NCBI RefSeq assembly: GCF_000687475.1 | Contig: NC_057317.1 | Coordinates: 4,774,501 to 4,838,500 of the forward strand | DNA from: Ustilaginoidea virens | Lineage: Eukaryota; Ascomycota; Sordariomycetes; Hypocreales; Clavicipitaceae | DNA: 64,000 bases | Direction: 5' to 3' | Shown here: positions 11,058 to 23,422 of the stretch, one piece after another | Position numbering within the stretch: position 1 is the stretch's first letter | Layout of the letters: the number at the start of each line of letters is the position of its first letter | The notes under the pieces: generated by a model | The model's input: only the letters and a program-made list of their open reading frames with translations | Databases searched by the model: none | What the model was told of the DNA's origin: nothing | Made by a program: the position numbers and the translations under genes

Positions 11058-11840
11058 TCTGGAGAGCAGAGGCAGACTACCATCTCGGGATCGAAGCGAG
11101 GGAGTTGAAGCAGACGAACGAACTTGGCGGTTTTGGGGCGTTGCAGTGGGTGGCATCAATCTCGCATCGAGAGCCATGGTATGCAGCGTCTGATGGATGA
11201 GCAAGATGTCGTGATGAAGTCGTTGGCGGAGAAGACACTACATTATCCGGGCCGCGGACGGAATTTCTTTTCTTCTGCTTCTCCTCTTGTCTGTCAGTCT
11301 TTCCTTTCTTTCTTTCTTTCTTTCTTCCTTTCTTCCTTTCTTCCTTTCTATTTTTTTTTTCTCTCTTTCTTTCTTTCTTTCCTTTCTTTTTTAAAAAAAG
11401 AAAGTAATCGGGGGAAGAGAATGACATGGGATGATATGGCTTGTGGAGTCAACCATGGCTAGGTAGGAGGTAGCTAGCAAGAACGGAAGGCATCTGGGGT
11501 GCAACGTCCTTTTTCGACGGGGGGTTGTTTACTAGTGTCACTCTGTTGCCAGGGTCAACAGCGGGGAGGGAAGGAGCTCCAGCGGCAGCCGGTGGTGGGT
11601 TGCATCCGCGAGTGGGGCTGGGGCCACAGCCACAGTAGGCTTAGGAGGCAGGAGCATCCCGTCACCAGCCAGCAGGTGCAGCCAAGCCAGCAGGAGCAGC
11701 AGGAGCAGCAGGAGCAGCAGCGGCAGCAGCAGCAGCAGCGGCAGCAGCAGCAGCCACTTGCGCGCATCGTGCCCCGTACACAGTACGGCGTAACGTACAG
11801 CACTGTTGAAACGAACCAGCCTCGCGCGCGATTCACGACC

Positions 11841-11876
<36 letters not shown>

Positions 11877-12228
11877 CCCCGGGGCCAACAGTTGCCCGCG
11901 CGTTCTGGCGTGGCGTGGCGTCGCGTCTGGTCTGTTTGCGCCAATCAATCAGCCCGTAGCCAAGTCGAGTCGTTGAATGACGGATGCTTCTTTTTTCTTT
12001 TCCCGTCGCATGCGCCCAACGTCGCTCCTTGATCCATCCATGGGTCCGGTCCGTCCATCCATTTCCATCCAGCTCTTGGCTCGTGTTGATGTTTCGTTTC
12101 GTTTCGTTTCGTCTTTCTTTGCTTTGCGGCGCCCATTCCAATTTCCTCTTGGTGTTTCCGCTCGACCGGATCCAAGCAAACAGGGAGAGAAAGGGGAAAA
12201 GAAAAAAAAAAAAAAAAAAGAGAGAGAG

Positions 12229-12268
<40 letters not shown>

Positions 12269-12717
12269 CCGTCCGTCTCTAGCCTGCACCTGCGCCTGCG
12301 CCTATGCCTTATGCCTGTGCCTGGCCTGGCCTGGCCTGTCTTCCTTTTCGTCCGTCCCCTTTCCTTTCCTTTCCCCCCGCCCCCCGAGAAAGAGCAGGTT
12401 CTGGTTGTTTTCCCGGACCCTGTTGCCCAAACGGATCGAGTGCCACAAGGTGTGATTTGGTACATTCGGGCAACTAACGTACTGCCTGGCATATAAACCC
12501 GCCTTCCCCTGCCACCCGCATTTTTTTTCCCTTTTTTTTTTTTTTCCCCTTTAATCATCCCAACTTGCCTCCTCCCCCCCCTCCCTCCTCTCTGCCACCA
12601 CGGAAAAAAAAAGGAGACCAAAGAAGATAACAAAAAGGACCACACAAACCGTTATTTTGTCGCAACGCGCGACCAAAGCATACCCCAAGCCAGAAAAAAA
12701 AAATCCACATTTTTTTT

Positions 12718-12752
<35 letters not shown>

Positions 12753-12783
12753 CTTTTTCTTGCATCCTTTCCCGCACCACACA
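11058..12783. other. Divergent promoter region rich in microsatellites
   Basis: Separates the kinesin gene (-) from the AT-hook gene (+). Contains (CTTT)/(CTTC) tracts at 11300-11395, a CAG-type run at 11690-11755, (GA) tracts at 11850-11874 and 12225-12263, TTTCG repeats near 12090-12112 and a T-run at about 12719-12752. Reading frames crossing these tracts are repeat artefacts. No supported gene is seen. Confidence 0.6.
12492..12497 (+). promoter_or_regulatory. TATA box upstream of the AT-hook gene
   Basis: TATAAA inside GGCATATAAACCC, about 290 bases before the ATG at 12784, followed by a long pyrimidine-rich leader. The long T-rich leader is typical of strongly expressed fungal genes. 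Sequence match only. Confidence 0.45.
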
Positions 12784-13483
12784 ATGGCGAAGGAATACGC
12801 CAGTCCTGCCCCTGCAGACGGAGAGCCTCGCAAAAGAGGTCGCCCTCGCACTCTGGAGGGACGCGTCGCCAAAGCGCCCTACGTTCCCACTGGCCGGCCA
12901 CGCGGCAGACCCAGGACGGCGACTCCCAAGACTCCCAGCGGTAGACCACGCGGTCGTCCCAAGGGCAGCTTCAAGAAAACTGAGGAGGGCAAGACGCCAG
13001 CCAAGGCGCAGAGCACAGGCACAGGCGCAGGCGCAGGCACAGGCACCGGCACCGGCACGGCCACAACCACGGCCACGGGCACAAGAACAGGCAAACGCGG
13101 CAGGCCGCGCAAATCGGATGCTGCCTCTCCTTCTGCCTCTGCAAAGGCTGAAACTCCCGTCACCAAGACCAAGAATGGAAGGGGCCGGCCCAGAAAAGTC
13201 GTCACGCCCCTTGAGCCAGTTGCCGCTGCTGATGATTCCGATGAGGTCGACGAAGACGCACACTACGCCGAGGTGGTCGGGGACGCTGAAGACGCCGAAG
13301 GCGAGGAAGACGAGGACATCAGTGGTGAGTAGTCACGCACTGCCTCTCAACGCCGCATCAGTCTGCCCTTATCATTCGTGTCTCAAACTCCCTTGGGAAC
13401 CACTAGGAGCACCGACATCAGCCCCAGATGAGATGACCGGTCAGTCGCCGTGGCTCTCAAAACTGACTGGATACTTTGGTTGA
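12784..13483 (+). CDS. AT-hook (HMGA-like) chromatin protein
   Basis: A small basic DNA-binding protein with at least five AT-hook cores, which insert into the minor groove of AT-rich DNA: KRGRPRT, RPRGRPRT, RPRGRPKG, KRGRPRK and GRGRPRK. Between hooks 3 and 4 lies a Gly/Thr/Ala repeat (about residues 79-100). An acidic tail (EVDEDAHYAEVV to GEEDEDISG) follows, as in HMGA proteins. An 82-nt intron (13325-13406, donor GTGAGT) joins the acidic tail in frame to a short C-terminus ending WLSKLTGYFG, giving 205 residues. If the intron is kept, the frame stops two codons later at 13332. I prefer the spliced form because the splice sites are canonical and the extra exon reads cleanly to its stop. 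A role in nuclear chromatin architecture or transcription is inferred. Confidence 0.85.
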
Positions 13484-13926
13484 TGCAAAAAGCCCCGCGG
13501 GGAACCCCTCCTGATGATGATGATGATGATGACGATGGACGATTGATTAAGGCGTGCCGCTTTGGATCCGGATCCGAGCTTGGCAGATGGTGAATCCGAT
13601 GCCCGTCTTTACCCCGTGCGGCATGTCGGGACGTTTCTTTTATTTTCCCATGGTAACTTTGCTTCGCTCGGGAAACATGGCTTTTTTTTCGGGTTTCCTT
13701 CGTTTACAAGTTGGGAGTTGGGACGGCAGTGCCTTTGATATGTGTATACTATGGTGGAATCTCGATAATCCATTTTCTTGCCCATCACTCATGATGATGC
13801 AATGGCATGTCCGCGTCTGTATCTGTGTCTGTGCCCATATCACGTCACCTGCAGCAATGCTTCAATGCCCCAACGCCTTGCCTTGCCTTGCCTTGCCTTG
13901 CCTTGCCTTGAACTCGTCTTGGGGCT
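13484..13926. other. Convergent intergenic region with CCTTG repeats
   Basis: Between the AT-hook gene and HNT3. Contains ATG-type triplets at 13512-13530 and a (CCTTG) pentamer tract at about 13877-13908. No gene is seen. Confidence 0.6.
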
Positions 13927-14896
13927 CTACTCTGCCCTCCAGCTCACAAACTCGCCTTCCAAATGCTCCTTCAGCCTCGCAAACGCGTTGCCAAACCCCT
14001 TGCCGCACCGCCAGCACCTCAGCTCGCTCCGCAGGTAGCCTCCCCCCCGGGGGTCCAGCCTCGCGTCGCCCTCGCGCAGCGGGAAATCCATCAGGTCCAC
14101 AAAGAACGGCGTCGTAAACGAGTTGTAGTGCTTCCTGTGCCGCACGCACCCCGAGCGCATGTCCCTCGACAGCACATGCACGTGCAGGTGGCTCATGCTC
14201 GGCACCGCGTGCACCCCGCAGATGACCTCGGCGGCCCAGTCCCTCCCCGGCGGCAGCGGCAGCGGCAGCAGCGGCAGCCCCTGCGCGGGCGGCGGCTCCT
14301 CCTCGACGCCGTCCAGGACCGCCTGCCGCTGCCTTTCGGAGCGGCTGTACCGGCCCAGCCGGCGCTGCAGCTCCGCCGCCACGAGGGCCCTCAGCCGCGC
14401 CGTCTCGGCCTGCACCGCGGCCAGGAAGGCCGCGTCGCGGAAGGCCTCGAACGGGTGGAGCAGGTTGTGGGCGGCGGAGCGGGGGAGCAGGAGCGCGTGG
14501 ACCGTCGCCTTGGGGTACTTGTCGTGGATGGCGACGAAGTCGTCGTTGCGGTAGATGACGGTCGAGGACGAGGACGAGGACGAGGACGGCGACGAGGACG
14601 ACGGGTCGGCGGTGTAGGCGCCCAGGGCGAGGCGGCCGTGGAATCGGGGCGGAGGGGCGCGCGAGGGCTGCTGGACGGAGGCCATGAGGACCGAGACTGT
14701 TTTTCTTGGTCGTTGCGTGAGACGGGGGTTGTTGATGTTGTTGCTGTGGTTGCGGTTGTGGTTGCGGTTGTGGTTGTGGTTTGTGGTAGCGGTGTCGGGG
14801 GGTGTTTTGCTTACAGGCGTTGCGAGGGGAGGGAGGCGCGGTGCCGCTGGGGGTTTGGTCCCGGGTGATGATGGCCTGGTCGGGGGGCGAGTCCAT
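13927..14896 (-). CDS. HNT3: Aprataxin-like HIT-family DNA deadenylase
   Basis: Removes AMP from abortive DNA ligation intermediates during single-strand break repair in the nucleus. Two exons (14896-14815 and 14696-13927) join in frame to give 283 residues. The HIT domain begins with VIYRNDDFVAIHDKYPKATVHALLLPR. It ends with the histidine triad SHLHVHVLSRD, followed by CVRHRKHYNSF, a hallmark of fungal aprataxins. A C-terminal zinc finger (CWRCGKGF to LKEHLEGEF) matches the C2HE type of Hnt3. The first exon supplies the N-terminus MDSPPDQAI to RNAF, and the splice is supported because it recreates the family's NAF-type junction. A low-complexity Ser-rich loop sits before the HIT core. The 118-nt intron is built of CAACCG/CAACCA hexamers and stays open in several frames, so gene callers may read through it. 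Confidence 0.9.
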
Positions 14897-15273
14897 TTGC
14901 AGGCGGTGGGTGATGGCGGGTTGTGGGAATCGATGGATGGATGGAAGGTGGAAGGTGGAAGGATGGATGGATGGGTGGTGGGTGGTGGGTGGTAGGATGG
15001 GTAAGAGGTCGAGGTCGAGGTGAGCTCGGGTTGGGCCAACTTTAGTCGGTTGACGACAGAGCAGCGTTCCCCACCCGGGCCGAACGTCGAGGGCAGCGCA
15101 TTCTCGGTCGCACAACGCTTCGCTTGGCTCGGCCGCGTTTCTTGGAGCCAGCCAGCTGTGCCGGGGGAAGAGAGGGCCTTTTGAAGAAGCAATGGACGAC
15201 TTGGTTGACACGGGCAGCAACCGCGTGCCCGCCCGCCATCGCTGGCATGGCTAGCTGCTGCCTCGCGCCGCCG
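14897..15273. other. HNT3 upstream region
   Basis: Promoter side of HNT3 and the 3' flank of the helicase gene. Contains GGAT/GGTG-type short tandem repeats at about 14930-14998. No gene is seen. Confidence 0.55.
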
Positions 15274-15557
15274 TCACGCATCGAGGCCGTTCAGCTCTAT
15301 CAGCTTGATCACCATTTCAATCACGCCGCCGCCGCCGCCGCCGTTGTCGCCGCCGCCGCCGACGTCCTGCCCCGGACTCTCCACCTTTTGCGCAATCAAG
15401 TCGTCCACCATGCCCCTCAGCCGGGCCACCAGCACGCCGATGCGCGCCCACCCCCGGAGCCTCAGCCATCCGTCCACGAGCAGCCCGCGGCCCAGCGTGT
15501 CCAGCTCAATCGGGCCCGAGAAGAGCAGCAGCGTAAAGACGTTGAACGCTGCGCGAG

Positions 15558-15604
<47 letters not shown>

Positions 15605-18600
15605 ACTGCGGTGGCCGGTTGCTGCCAAAGTAGCATCGGGGAGGGGAAGATAGGGGGGGGGGGGGAAGAGGGTGAGAAAAACATAAACTTACGTGTCAGA
15701 TCCCGGATGAAAACCTTGCTGGTGGCCATGATGCTAAAGTACGACATGTAGGCCGCGTTGTCCGCGCATCCCTTGCTGTCAAACACGGTGCTGCTCGGGT
15801 GCACAAACACCCGGCCGTTCTCCTGGGTAAAGTACTTGATGGCTTTGGCCTCCGGGTCGAGCGCCATCGCGCCAGACATGGAGCTTGCGTACTTCTTGTC
15901 CGGGTACTGGATCCTGGCGACTTGCGGCGTGAAGGCTGCGGCAATGAGCGCTCGGAGAAGCCGCGCGTTGCGACGCCGGTGCCCGCCGCCGGTGCCGCCG
16001 CCGCCGCCGAGAGCGCCGAGAGCGCCAAGCTGCTCGGGGGCTTCTGACGCCATGCCCGTCTCCTTCAGCGCCTCGTAGTACTGCGACCTCGTGTTGGAAA
16101 TGTCCGACAAGGTCTGGTAAGACAGAAAGTTTGCGTCGCAGAACGAGCGCACCTGTCGCTGAGCAACATGGCCGTCTCTCGTCATGCCGTGCCATTCCTG
16201 GAACGCGTCCAGGTCTGTAATCAGATCCCCGTCGCCGCTGGAGAAGCGCATGCGGGCCTGGCGCGACTCCTCCCGCCTGTCCTGCGGCGAGATAAACGGG
16301 CTCCGCGTGCTCAGGATGGCCGCCATGGTTACGCAATCGTCCAGGCAGCCCAGGATGGCTCCGAACACCATCAGCTTGGCGCACCGCAGATCGGCCGGGA
16401 GCGTAGCCAGCTGCTGGCCCATGGCCGTGAGCTCGTCCCCGTCCAAGGCGCCCATGCGCCCCAGCAGCTTCATGGCTCCTTCGATGGCCTGCGCTTCCGG
16501 CGGCGTGGGTGATCGCCCCAGGAACCCGGCCACGTCTCGCATTCCCATGGCCCGGACGGACAGGCACAGCTGTTCCAGAGGCACTCTCCTGATCTCCGGC
16601 TCGGGCCGTTCGGCCATTTGCTGCTGCTCCAGCTTCTGCGTGTACAGCTTGAAGCATTTCCCCTCTTGGACACGGCCGGCTCGCCCGCGACGCTGTTTGC
16701 AGGCAGCCCGAGAGGCCCACGCCTCCTCCAGCTTCCTCATGCTGCTCTGCGGGTCGAGGCTCGTCTCCTTGACTTTGCCGCTGTCGATGACGACGACAAT
16801 GTCGTCGATGGTGATGGACGTTTCCGCGACGTTGGTGGCCACCACCACCTTGCGCTTCCCAGTAGGCGGACCTGAAAAGACCCTCTTCTGCTCTCGGGTT
16901 TCCAGCGAGGCATGCAGAGGCAGCACGTGCAAGCAATGGATGGACCGCAGCTGGTTGCAGGCGTGGTTGATCTCGCCAACCCCCGGCAGGAATATGAGTA
17001 TGCCGCCGCACTTCTTCTCGTAGGATAGTTCGTAGTCTATCGCCTTGACCGCCTCCACAATCAGGTTGTAGTTGATGCGGTGTCCCAGTTTCTGGATAAT
17101 CTTGCCCATCGCCTCGTCCGTGGTGAATCCAGCCTCGGGTTTTCCGGCATCGAAGCCAGTCATGCGGATGACGTCGTCGAGGTAGTACTCCTCCACTGGG
17201 AACGTCCTCCCCGCAATCTCGACAGCGCCTACGCTCAGTCCTTCGGCAGCAAAGTAGTCCATGAAAGCGGCAGCGTCCAGCGTGGCTGACATGAGCATCA
17301 GCTTGAGCGCATTCTTCTTCTTCATCTTCATCACTTCCCGGAGCAAGGTGAGCAGGAAGTCGGTGTCGAGGCTGCGCTCATGGACCTCGTCAATGATGAC
17401 GTGGCTGACATCGGCCAGAGAAGCAACCACATCTTCCACCCGGCCCCCCGAAGTTTGGAGGCGTCTCAGCAAAACACCAGTCGTGACAAACGTGATTCTC
17501 GTGTCCTTGGACTGTCGAGACTCGCCGCGAATGACGTATCCAACCTCTCCCCCCACCTTGGAGCATCTTTCTTCCGCCACACGGTCCGCCAGCCCGAGCG
17601 CCGAGATGCGGCGAGGCTGCGTCACAATCATGTTCGCGCAACCCCCCAAGCCCTTGGCGTAGAGATCGTCTAGAATAAATTGCACAGACTGCGTTGACTT
17701 GCCGGAACCGGTCTCGCCGCTGATAATGGTAACCTGGTTCCGGTCGACTGTTTCCACGATTCGTTGCCGCATCTGCCAAGCAGGGAGTTTCTGCCGTTTC
17801 GAGACCATGTCCTTCCACCGCGGGCTTTCTTGACGCTGAAGCCACTCTTCTTTACTCTTGGTGTCCGGCAGCCAATGGACCACCGCTCGAGGTTTGTGGC
17901 ATCTTTTGCCTCTGCTCTGTCGCTGCTCTCTGGGTCTTGCATCTGAGGCGGCTGAGGAAACGGCTGAGATGTCTACCAGGTTCCCGGGGTTTTCAATCAC
18001 TCTATTGATGTTTTGCTGAATCCAATCCGTGACGAGGTAAATCTTCATCGGCTCCTCTTGCAGAGACTCCTCCATGTAAGCAAGCGCTTGTCTCACGATG
18101 CTGAGTTTGATGTAGGAAGGCAGCTTCGCGGTTATGGCAATGATCAGGTGCTTCGGATAGCTCGATGGTCTCCTGACCTGCAGGAATGTCTCAACCTGGC
18201 TCCCTTTGCCGCTCATTGCATCCTTGACTGCTTCCAGCTTGATCGTAATCACGTCACCAGACTCTTGACGAAAGCCTTCGCCATACATGGCTTCCAAGCT
18301 GGTGACCTCGTCCTTCCACTGTTCGTCCGGAGATCCCAAGTCTAGAAAGTCGTCGGAAGCCGTCGTTTCTGCGACATTGGAAGAGAGGAGGAGGCGCTGC
18401 AACGCCTCGGCTGCTTTGCTCTCGTCGCCATCGTTTTCATCCAGAACGCGCGCACAAAGCTCGACGGAGTATCCCGTTTCCGAAAGAGACTTGATGATGC
18501 CTTCCCTCTTCAGGTCCGTCGACCCGATCGAGACCCCGGCAGAGTAGCTCTCGGGCATAGCCCAGCGAGGGAGGTCATCTTCTGGAACATGGATCAAGAG

Positions 18601-19548
18601 CCACTCGAGGGTCTCCTCACGGTCCTTGCAGTGCTCTACGGCTTCTGCGATGTGGCTTTTCCTGAACCCCAATCTGCCGAGGTCCGCAACAATCGCCTCC
18701 TTCAGGCTTCGTTGCATCCGTACTCTGTGCGGGTTCCACGATACTCTCTTCCGCAGCAGCGCCTCCAGCTGCGCTCTAGTTTCACGCCCCATTTCAACTT
18801 TTGGCGCTGTTTCCCATCCCCTCATGGGGTCAAAGGAGGATTTCCCGTCTCCGGCCGAGTTGCTCATCAGGACCAAGCCCGCAGCACCGGGCATCTCCTT
18901 GGCCTTGGCCTTGGCTTGCTCGAGCTCCTTTCGCTTCTTCTCGGCGGCAGCTTTGGCTTCTTGCCTTTCTTGGAGAGCCTTGAACGGATCCGCATCGTAC
19001 ATCCAGCCTTTCCCGTCCTTTACATCCTGCGTTTTCAGGGCCTGGAAGTCCCTCCAGAGAGATTTGTGGTCTGGGGGAAGCACAGTGTGCTTGTTCTGCA
19101 TGCTGCACACCCTGAAAAGGGCATAGGTCGCCGCAGCATGCTTGGCCTCTAGGGCCGTGTCGCGCAAAAGGAGGTGCTTATGGCTGGGCGGGATCTTGAA
19201 GGGATCCAACCTGGTGAGTTGCTGCGTCTTGACGTCCCTTGCACTCAGCGTGACCCAGACGGAAAACCCTTCTGGGGTTTTCCTGGTGTCATAGTCGGGC
19301 TTCTCCCACTTTTGCTTCTGGCAGTATTCGCTCAAAAGGTTGACTGGAAGCTTTCCGGTCCATGACGAGCCCCCGATGAGTTGCTTGACCGTGGGTCTCG
19401 GTGGTGCTGCCGCTGGTAGTTCAGCCGCTGACGGTTCGGCTTTCTGTCCCTTTTTGGCCTTTGCGCCTTCTTTGCACGCCTGAGCAGAAGAAGCCTGGGC
19501 CGGCTTTTCAGCCTTGGCCTTGCCCTTTTTCACCATCCCAGGAGCCAT
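15274..19548 (-). CDS. DEAH-box ATP-dependent RNA helicase (YLR419W/DHX29-DHX57 type)
   Basis: A large DExH RNA helicase of about 1,376 residues, starting at the ATG at 19548 (MAPGMVKKGK). The N-terminus holds a basic Ala/Lys-rich head, two UBA-like helical segments (LGRLGFRKSHIAEAVEH and LSETGYSVELCARVL) and an RWD-type segment (DEVTSLEAMYGEGF). The helicase core follows: motif I GETGSGKST near residue 610, TQPRRISA, DEVHERS near 718, SATLD, TNVAETSITIDD and QRRGRAGR. The HA2 and OB regions come next. This UBA-RWD-DEAH order is that of yeast YLR419W and animal DHX29/DHX57, linked to translation initiation on structured leaders; the substrate here is inferred. One 144-nt intron (15549-15692) splits the OB region and contains A40 on the sense strand. 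The C-terminus ends in a Gly/Asn-rich tract, then VIKLIELNGLDA. Confidence 0.93.
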
Positions 19549-20643
19549 GGATTCGTCCCTTGCGGTTGTTGTCGCAAGGTCATGCTGAGAACTGGGGTAC
19601 GTACGGACGGACTGCTGGACTCTGGAGCAAGGGGATTTTGTCAAAGGGTCTGGTCTGGTCTGGGTGGATTTCACTCCGCGACAAGGGACTGTGCGTCCTG
19701 TGGTTCGTACTGTATAGTCGCGTGGCGACAGGCCGCGCGACCTTACAGTACGTACAAGTTACAAGTTACCAGACGGGCTTACTGAGTCAGCCACATCGTC
19801 CCCTTGCAGTTCAGATGCACAACCCAAACCGAGACTCCAAGACTCCAAAAGACTCCCCAAGACTCCCTCTCTGCTTTCGGAAACAGGCCCAAGCAGCAAA
19901 TGTCCCCAACCGAAAAGATTGCCAGAGCTGCAAAAATACGTCATTTGATTTTCATTTGTTCGCTACGTCGGTCGGCGTTGCTGCCGACAGAGACACATAA
20001 CCACTTGGTCATGACATCGGCGCCATTGCGACGTGGTTTCCCACCAGATGGTTTTCCCTCGAAAAAGCGAATGCACTAACATTAGCTTTCTTTACGCTAT
20101 ACACACCCAGAGCGTTTGCATGGCAATGCCATCGTAGTAATTCATGGCACGCCCTCGCCGCTCGCATGACGAGACCGTTTCTGAACCGCCTTCTCCGACT
20201 CATGATCAGCCCGCGCAGCCCGCCCGCAACTGGCTCCATCCCGGGCACCCCATGGGTCAAAAAAAGATCCAATCATTTTTCCCCGGGTCATCTTTAAGCG
20301 TGCATCATCCATTCGTCTATCTCGCAGGCTGGAGCTTTCAAGCTACCATAGGGCCTGCATAGTAGTATCCTGCGACTACTTCACCTTGCTCTCCCACATA
20401 CGCAAATCTTCATGCCAGATAAAAAGGACAGGTGGGTGTTATGGGACGATAGGGGGAAAAATTGGGGTCTTGGGGGAGGGGGAAAGGGAAGCGTTTCTGC
20501 CCCAGACTTGGGCCGCATGTTTTGGGGCAGACGTGTAGGTGAAAGAGGGGAGTACCCGACTTCGTGAGTACTGTACTTCGAGAAACGACCTTTTGTGCCG
20601 GCATTTCCCTCTACATTAAATGGTGAACAATCTGGGACCGGTT
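19549..20643. other. Intergenic, helicase promoter and importin 3' flank
   Basis: About 1.1 kb with no supported gene. GT/AC-type palindromic strings (GTACGTA, TACAGTACGTACA) occur near 19600 and 19746-19758. Short frames here match no family. Confidence 0.6.
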
Positions 20644-22673
20644 TTACATGTCCATGGAGTCGCCTCCGTTGGCAAAGTTGAAACCACTCGACTGAGGGGC
20701 GCCGTTGGTGCCAAATCCAAAGGTACCGTTAGGCCCAGCAGGTTGGGCCATGCCCTCGTCTGCGTTCTCCTCATCATCAGAGAAGTACTTCTCAATAATG
20801 TTGTAAGCCTTCATGTAGATGTCCTCGTTGGCGTTGTTCTGGCAGTCGTGAATCTTCTCCATGCCATCGCACTCTTCAATGAAGAGAGCGAATCGGTTGA
20901 TTGCCTCGGCACCCTCACCAGCCGCCTGCTTGTCAAGATCGCCAATCTTGAGAATGTTCTCAAGACCGTCGAGGGCGACTTGGATGATCTTATTGTCAGG
21001 GCAAGTCAAGAGGTCGCAGAGAGGCTTGATACAGCCCTGAGCCACAAGATAGCGGATTTGCTCGGGCTTCTGCAAAGCACCGGAAGTAGCGTTGCTAATT
21101 GCCCAACAAGCTTCCTTTCGAGTCTTGAGGTCGCCGTTCTGTAGGAGGTGGATCAGAGGAGGAATGATGTTGGCATCAATCACAGCCTGGATCTGAGACG
21201 TGTTGCCAGCGGTGATGTTGGAGATAGTCCAGCAGGCTTCCTTGCGGATTCCGTCCTTGGTGGAGCTTAACAGAGACAAGAGGCAAGGAAGAGCGCCACA
21301 GTTGATGATGACTTGGGTTTGAACGTCGTCGCCGGTAACAATATTGCCGACCGATCGAAGGGCAGGGGTCTGGACTGAGGTGGAGGCGTGCATTAGAAGC
21401 TCTACCAACCGGCGAGGGATGCCTGCCTCAATGACGGCCTGAATCTTGTCGTTGGAGCCGTCAGATAGATACGAGATGGCCCAGCAAGCGTCGATGAGAA
21501 CCTCATCGTCCAGAGAGTAAACGAGCTTTGACAAGACCGGGAGCGCGGGAGCAATCTGGACAGTTTGTTAGCGTCCGGCTTTTATCTTGATACGCACTCG
21601 CATGCGATGCCGCCGACTACGTACAGTATTCCAATCAGGCTGAGGCATCTTGCCTCGGCAGAAATTGCTCAGAGTCCAGGTGGCATTGCGAAGCATGCTG
21701 AGCTTGCGGCTGTCACCGAGCAAATTGAGTAAGGGCTTGAGAGCACCGCAACTCAAGACGTAGTCACGGCACTGAGGGCTGTCGCCGGCAATATTGCCCA
21801 ACGCCCAGACCGCTTGTTCTCTGACATCTGGCTCAGGACTTGCCAAGAGTTCGACAAAGATGGGGACGGCACCAGCCTCGATAACCACCTGCGTCTGGGT
21901 GGCGGAACCAGAAGCAATGTTGGTCAAGGCCCAAGCAGCCTCAAACTGCACCAAAGTATGACGAGACCGCAAGAATTCGACGAAGCGACTAACGACACCG
22001 GTCTTGATGACCTCTTCGATCGGGGGATTGCGTTCCTTGGACAACAGCTTACGGAACTTGGTAGTGGCTTGAATCTGCAAGTCAACTTGGTCTGAAAAGA
22101 CTCCTTGAACCATTTGAGGGAGGTCCTCGTTCAACTAGCGCAAACCAAGTCAGCATCAGAAGACATAACCAACTCCTATGGTAGAAAAGCGACTTGAAGC
22201 AATAGGCCAACGAAATGAACGTTGCCGGGTTTAGCAGGGGTTAATTTGTAACCATCGACTTCTTCCAAAAACGCAAGCGCCGATGTGGGGTTCGACAAAC
22301 ACATGCAAGACCCCACATCAAACGACGAAGACAAACTCTTGGCCCAGCAGATGTGTCTGGACACTGCAAAGTATTGCCACCAGATGGCAGAAGCTATCGA
22401 TAAATCACAGGTTTGCAAAAGAAGCAGCTGAGTCCTTACCTGAGATTCTGTAGGAGCGGTATCATCGTCGCTATCCGGAGCGGCACCGAGAGCGGCACCA
22501 GGTCTGTTCTCACCGGTTCCGATACCTCGACGTTTGGCAAGATTCTCTTCTCTTTTAGCCTTGCGGATCTCGACCTGCTGCTCTTCACGACGACGACGCA
22601 GTTCCTCAGGCTTAAAGGTGTTCTTCGCCTTGAACTGCGTTCGACGATGCTCTGGGATATATCGTTCCGCCAT
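20644..22673 (-). CDS. SRP1: Importin subunit alpha (karyopherin alpha)
   Basis: The adaptor that binds classical nuclear localisation signals and importin beta for nuclear import. Three exons (22673-22440, 22134-21625, 21555-20644) give 551 residues, the normal length. The N-terminal importin-beta-binding domain is clear ([18 protein letters not shown], then [25 protein letters not shown]). It is followed by a run of armadillo repeats with the conserved Trp-Asn array of the NLS groove: [69 protein letters not shown] and [14 protein letters not shown]. The C-terminus has an acidic DDEENADEG patch and a Gly/Asn/Phe tail ending SMDM. Intron 1 is about 305 bp, long for this window. The gene shares a divergent upstream region of about 750 bp with POT1. 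Confidence 0.97.
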
Positions 22674-23422
22674 TGCGTTGTGGTTTGTATTTGGGGAGAG
22701 AAGACGGCAACACACGTAGTGCGGGGGTTGATGTTGTCAGAAAAGAACAATGCCCCAGAAATGATTCGTAGGGAGCCAAGAAGAAAAGTTTATGTGCCAC
22801 ACTGGGTTAGCGTCTCTCTGCAAATGGTGCGGCTATGATGCGGCACGAGACGGAGTCCTTGAAGAAGAATCGAAGAATGCTTCGTTTGATGGAGGGGGGA
22901 TGGGGAGAGAAAGAGGTCGAAAAGAAGTGATTGTCTTTTTGCTGGACCCCGTTGCTAGAGAAGCCTGGGCCTGGGCCTGCAAACCCACCACCCTCCGCTT
23001 TCCTTTGGAGACCCTGGGGGGGTTCACTGGGCTTGTTGCCTCAGGCCACATAGGCCATAGGGCTCACGGGCAGCTCGCCAAACTAAAGCACCTCACTTTA
23101 CGGCTGAAACGCTGCGCCATCCGAGGTACCGCTTGCTAGTGGGATGACTGATTTGGAAACCCGGATGGGCCTACCATTCGCTCCTTCCCCACTGCAAAGG
23201 CCCTCGCCTTCAGTTGCCATCACGTGTGACCGCGCCAACTCAGGTTGACGCGATCACAAGCTGACGCGAATATCATCGCTCTTTTTTTTTGCCTCTTTTT
23301 TTTTTTCCCCGCGCGCGTCGATGGACAGGAGCGGAGAACGTGCGGTGAAGCCAACCATGATGAGACGTGGTTAACCTACTCCGTCCAAGTCTTTGTCACA
23401 GAAGGGGGCATCCCCAAGTTGC
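22674..23422. other. Shared divergent promoter of importin alpha and POT1
   Basis: About 750 bp between two divergent starts. Contains two T-runs at about 23281-23308, close to the POT1 side, and no reading frame worth calling. It may act as a bidirectional promoter; that is inference from arrangement only. Confidence 0.55.

Noticed and set aside
11499..12032. Gln-rich and Leu-rich frames over the CAG tract on both strands
   Set aside because: The frames are produced by the CAG and GA microsatellites and lack conserved flanks.
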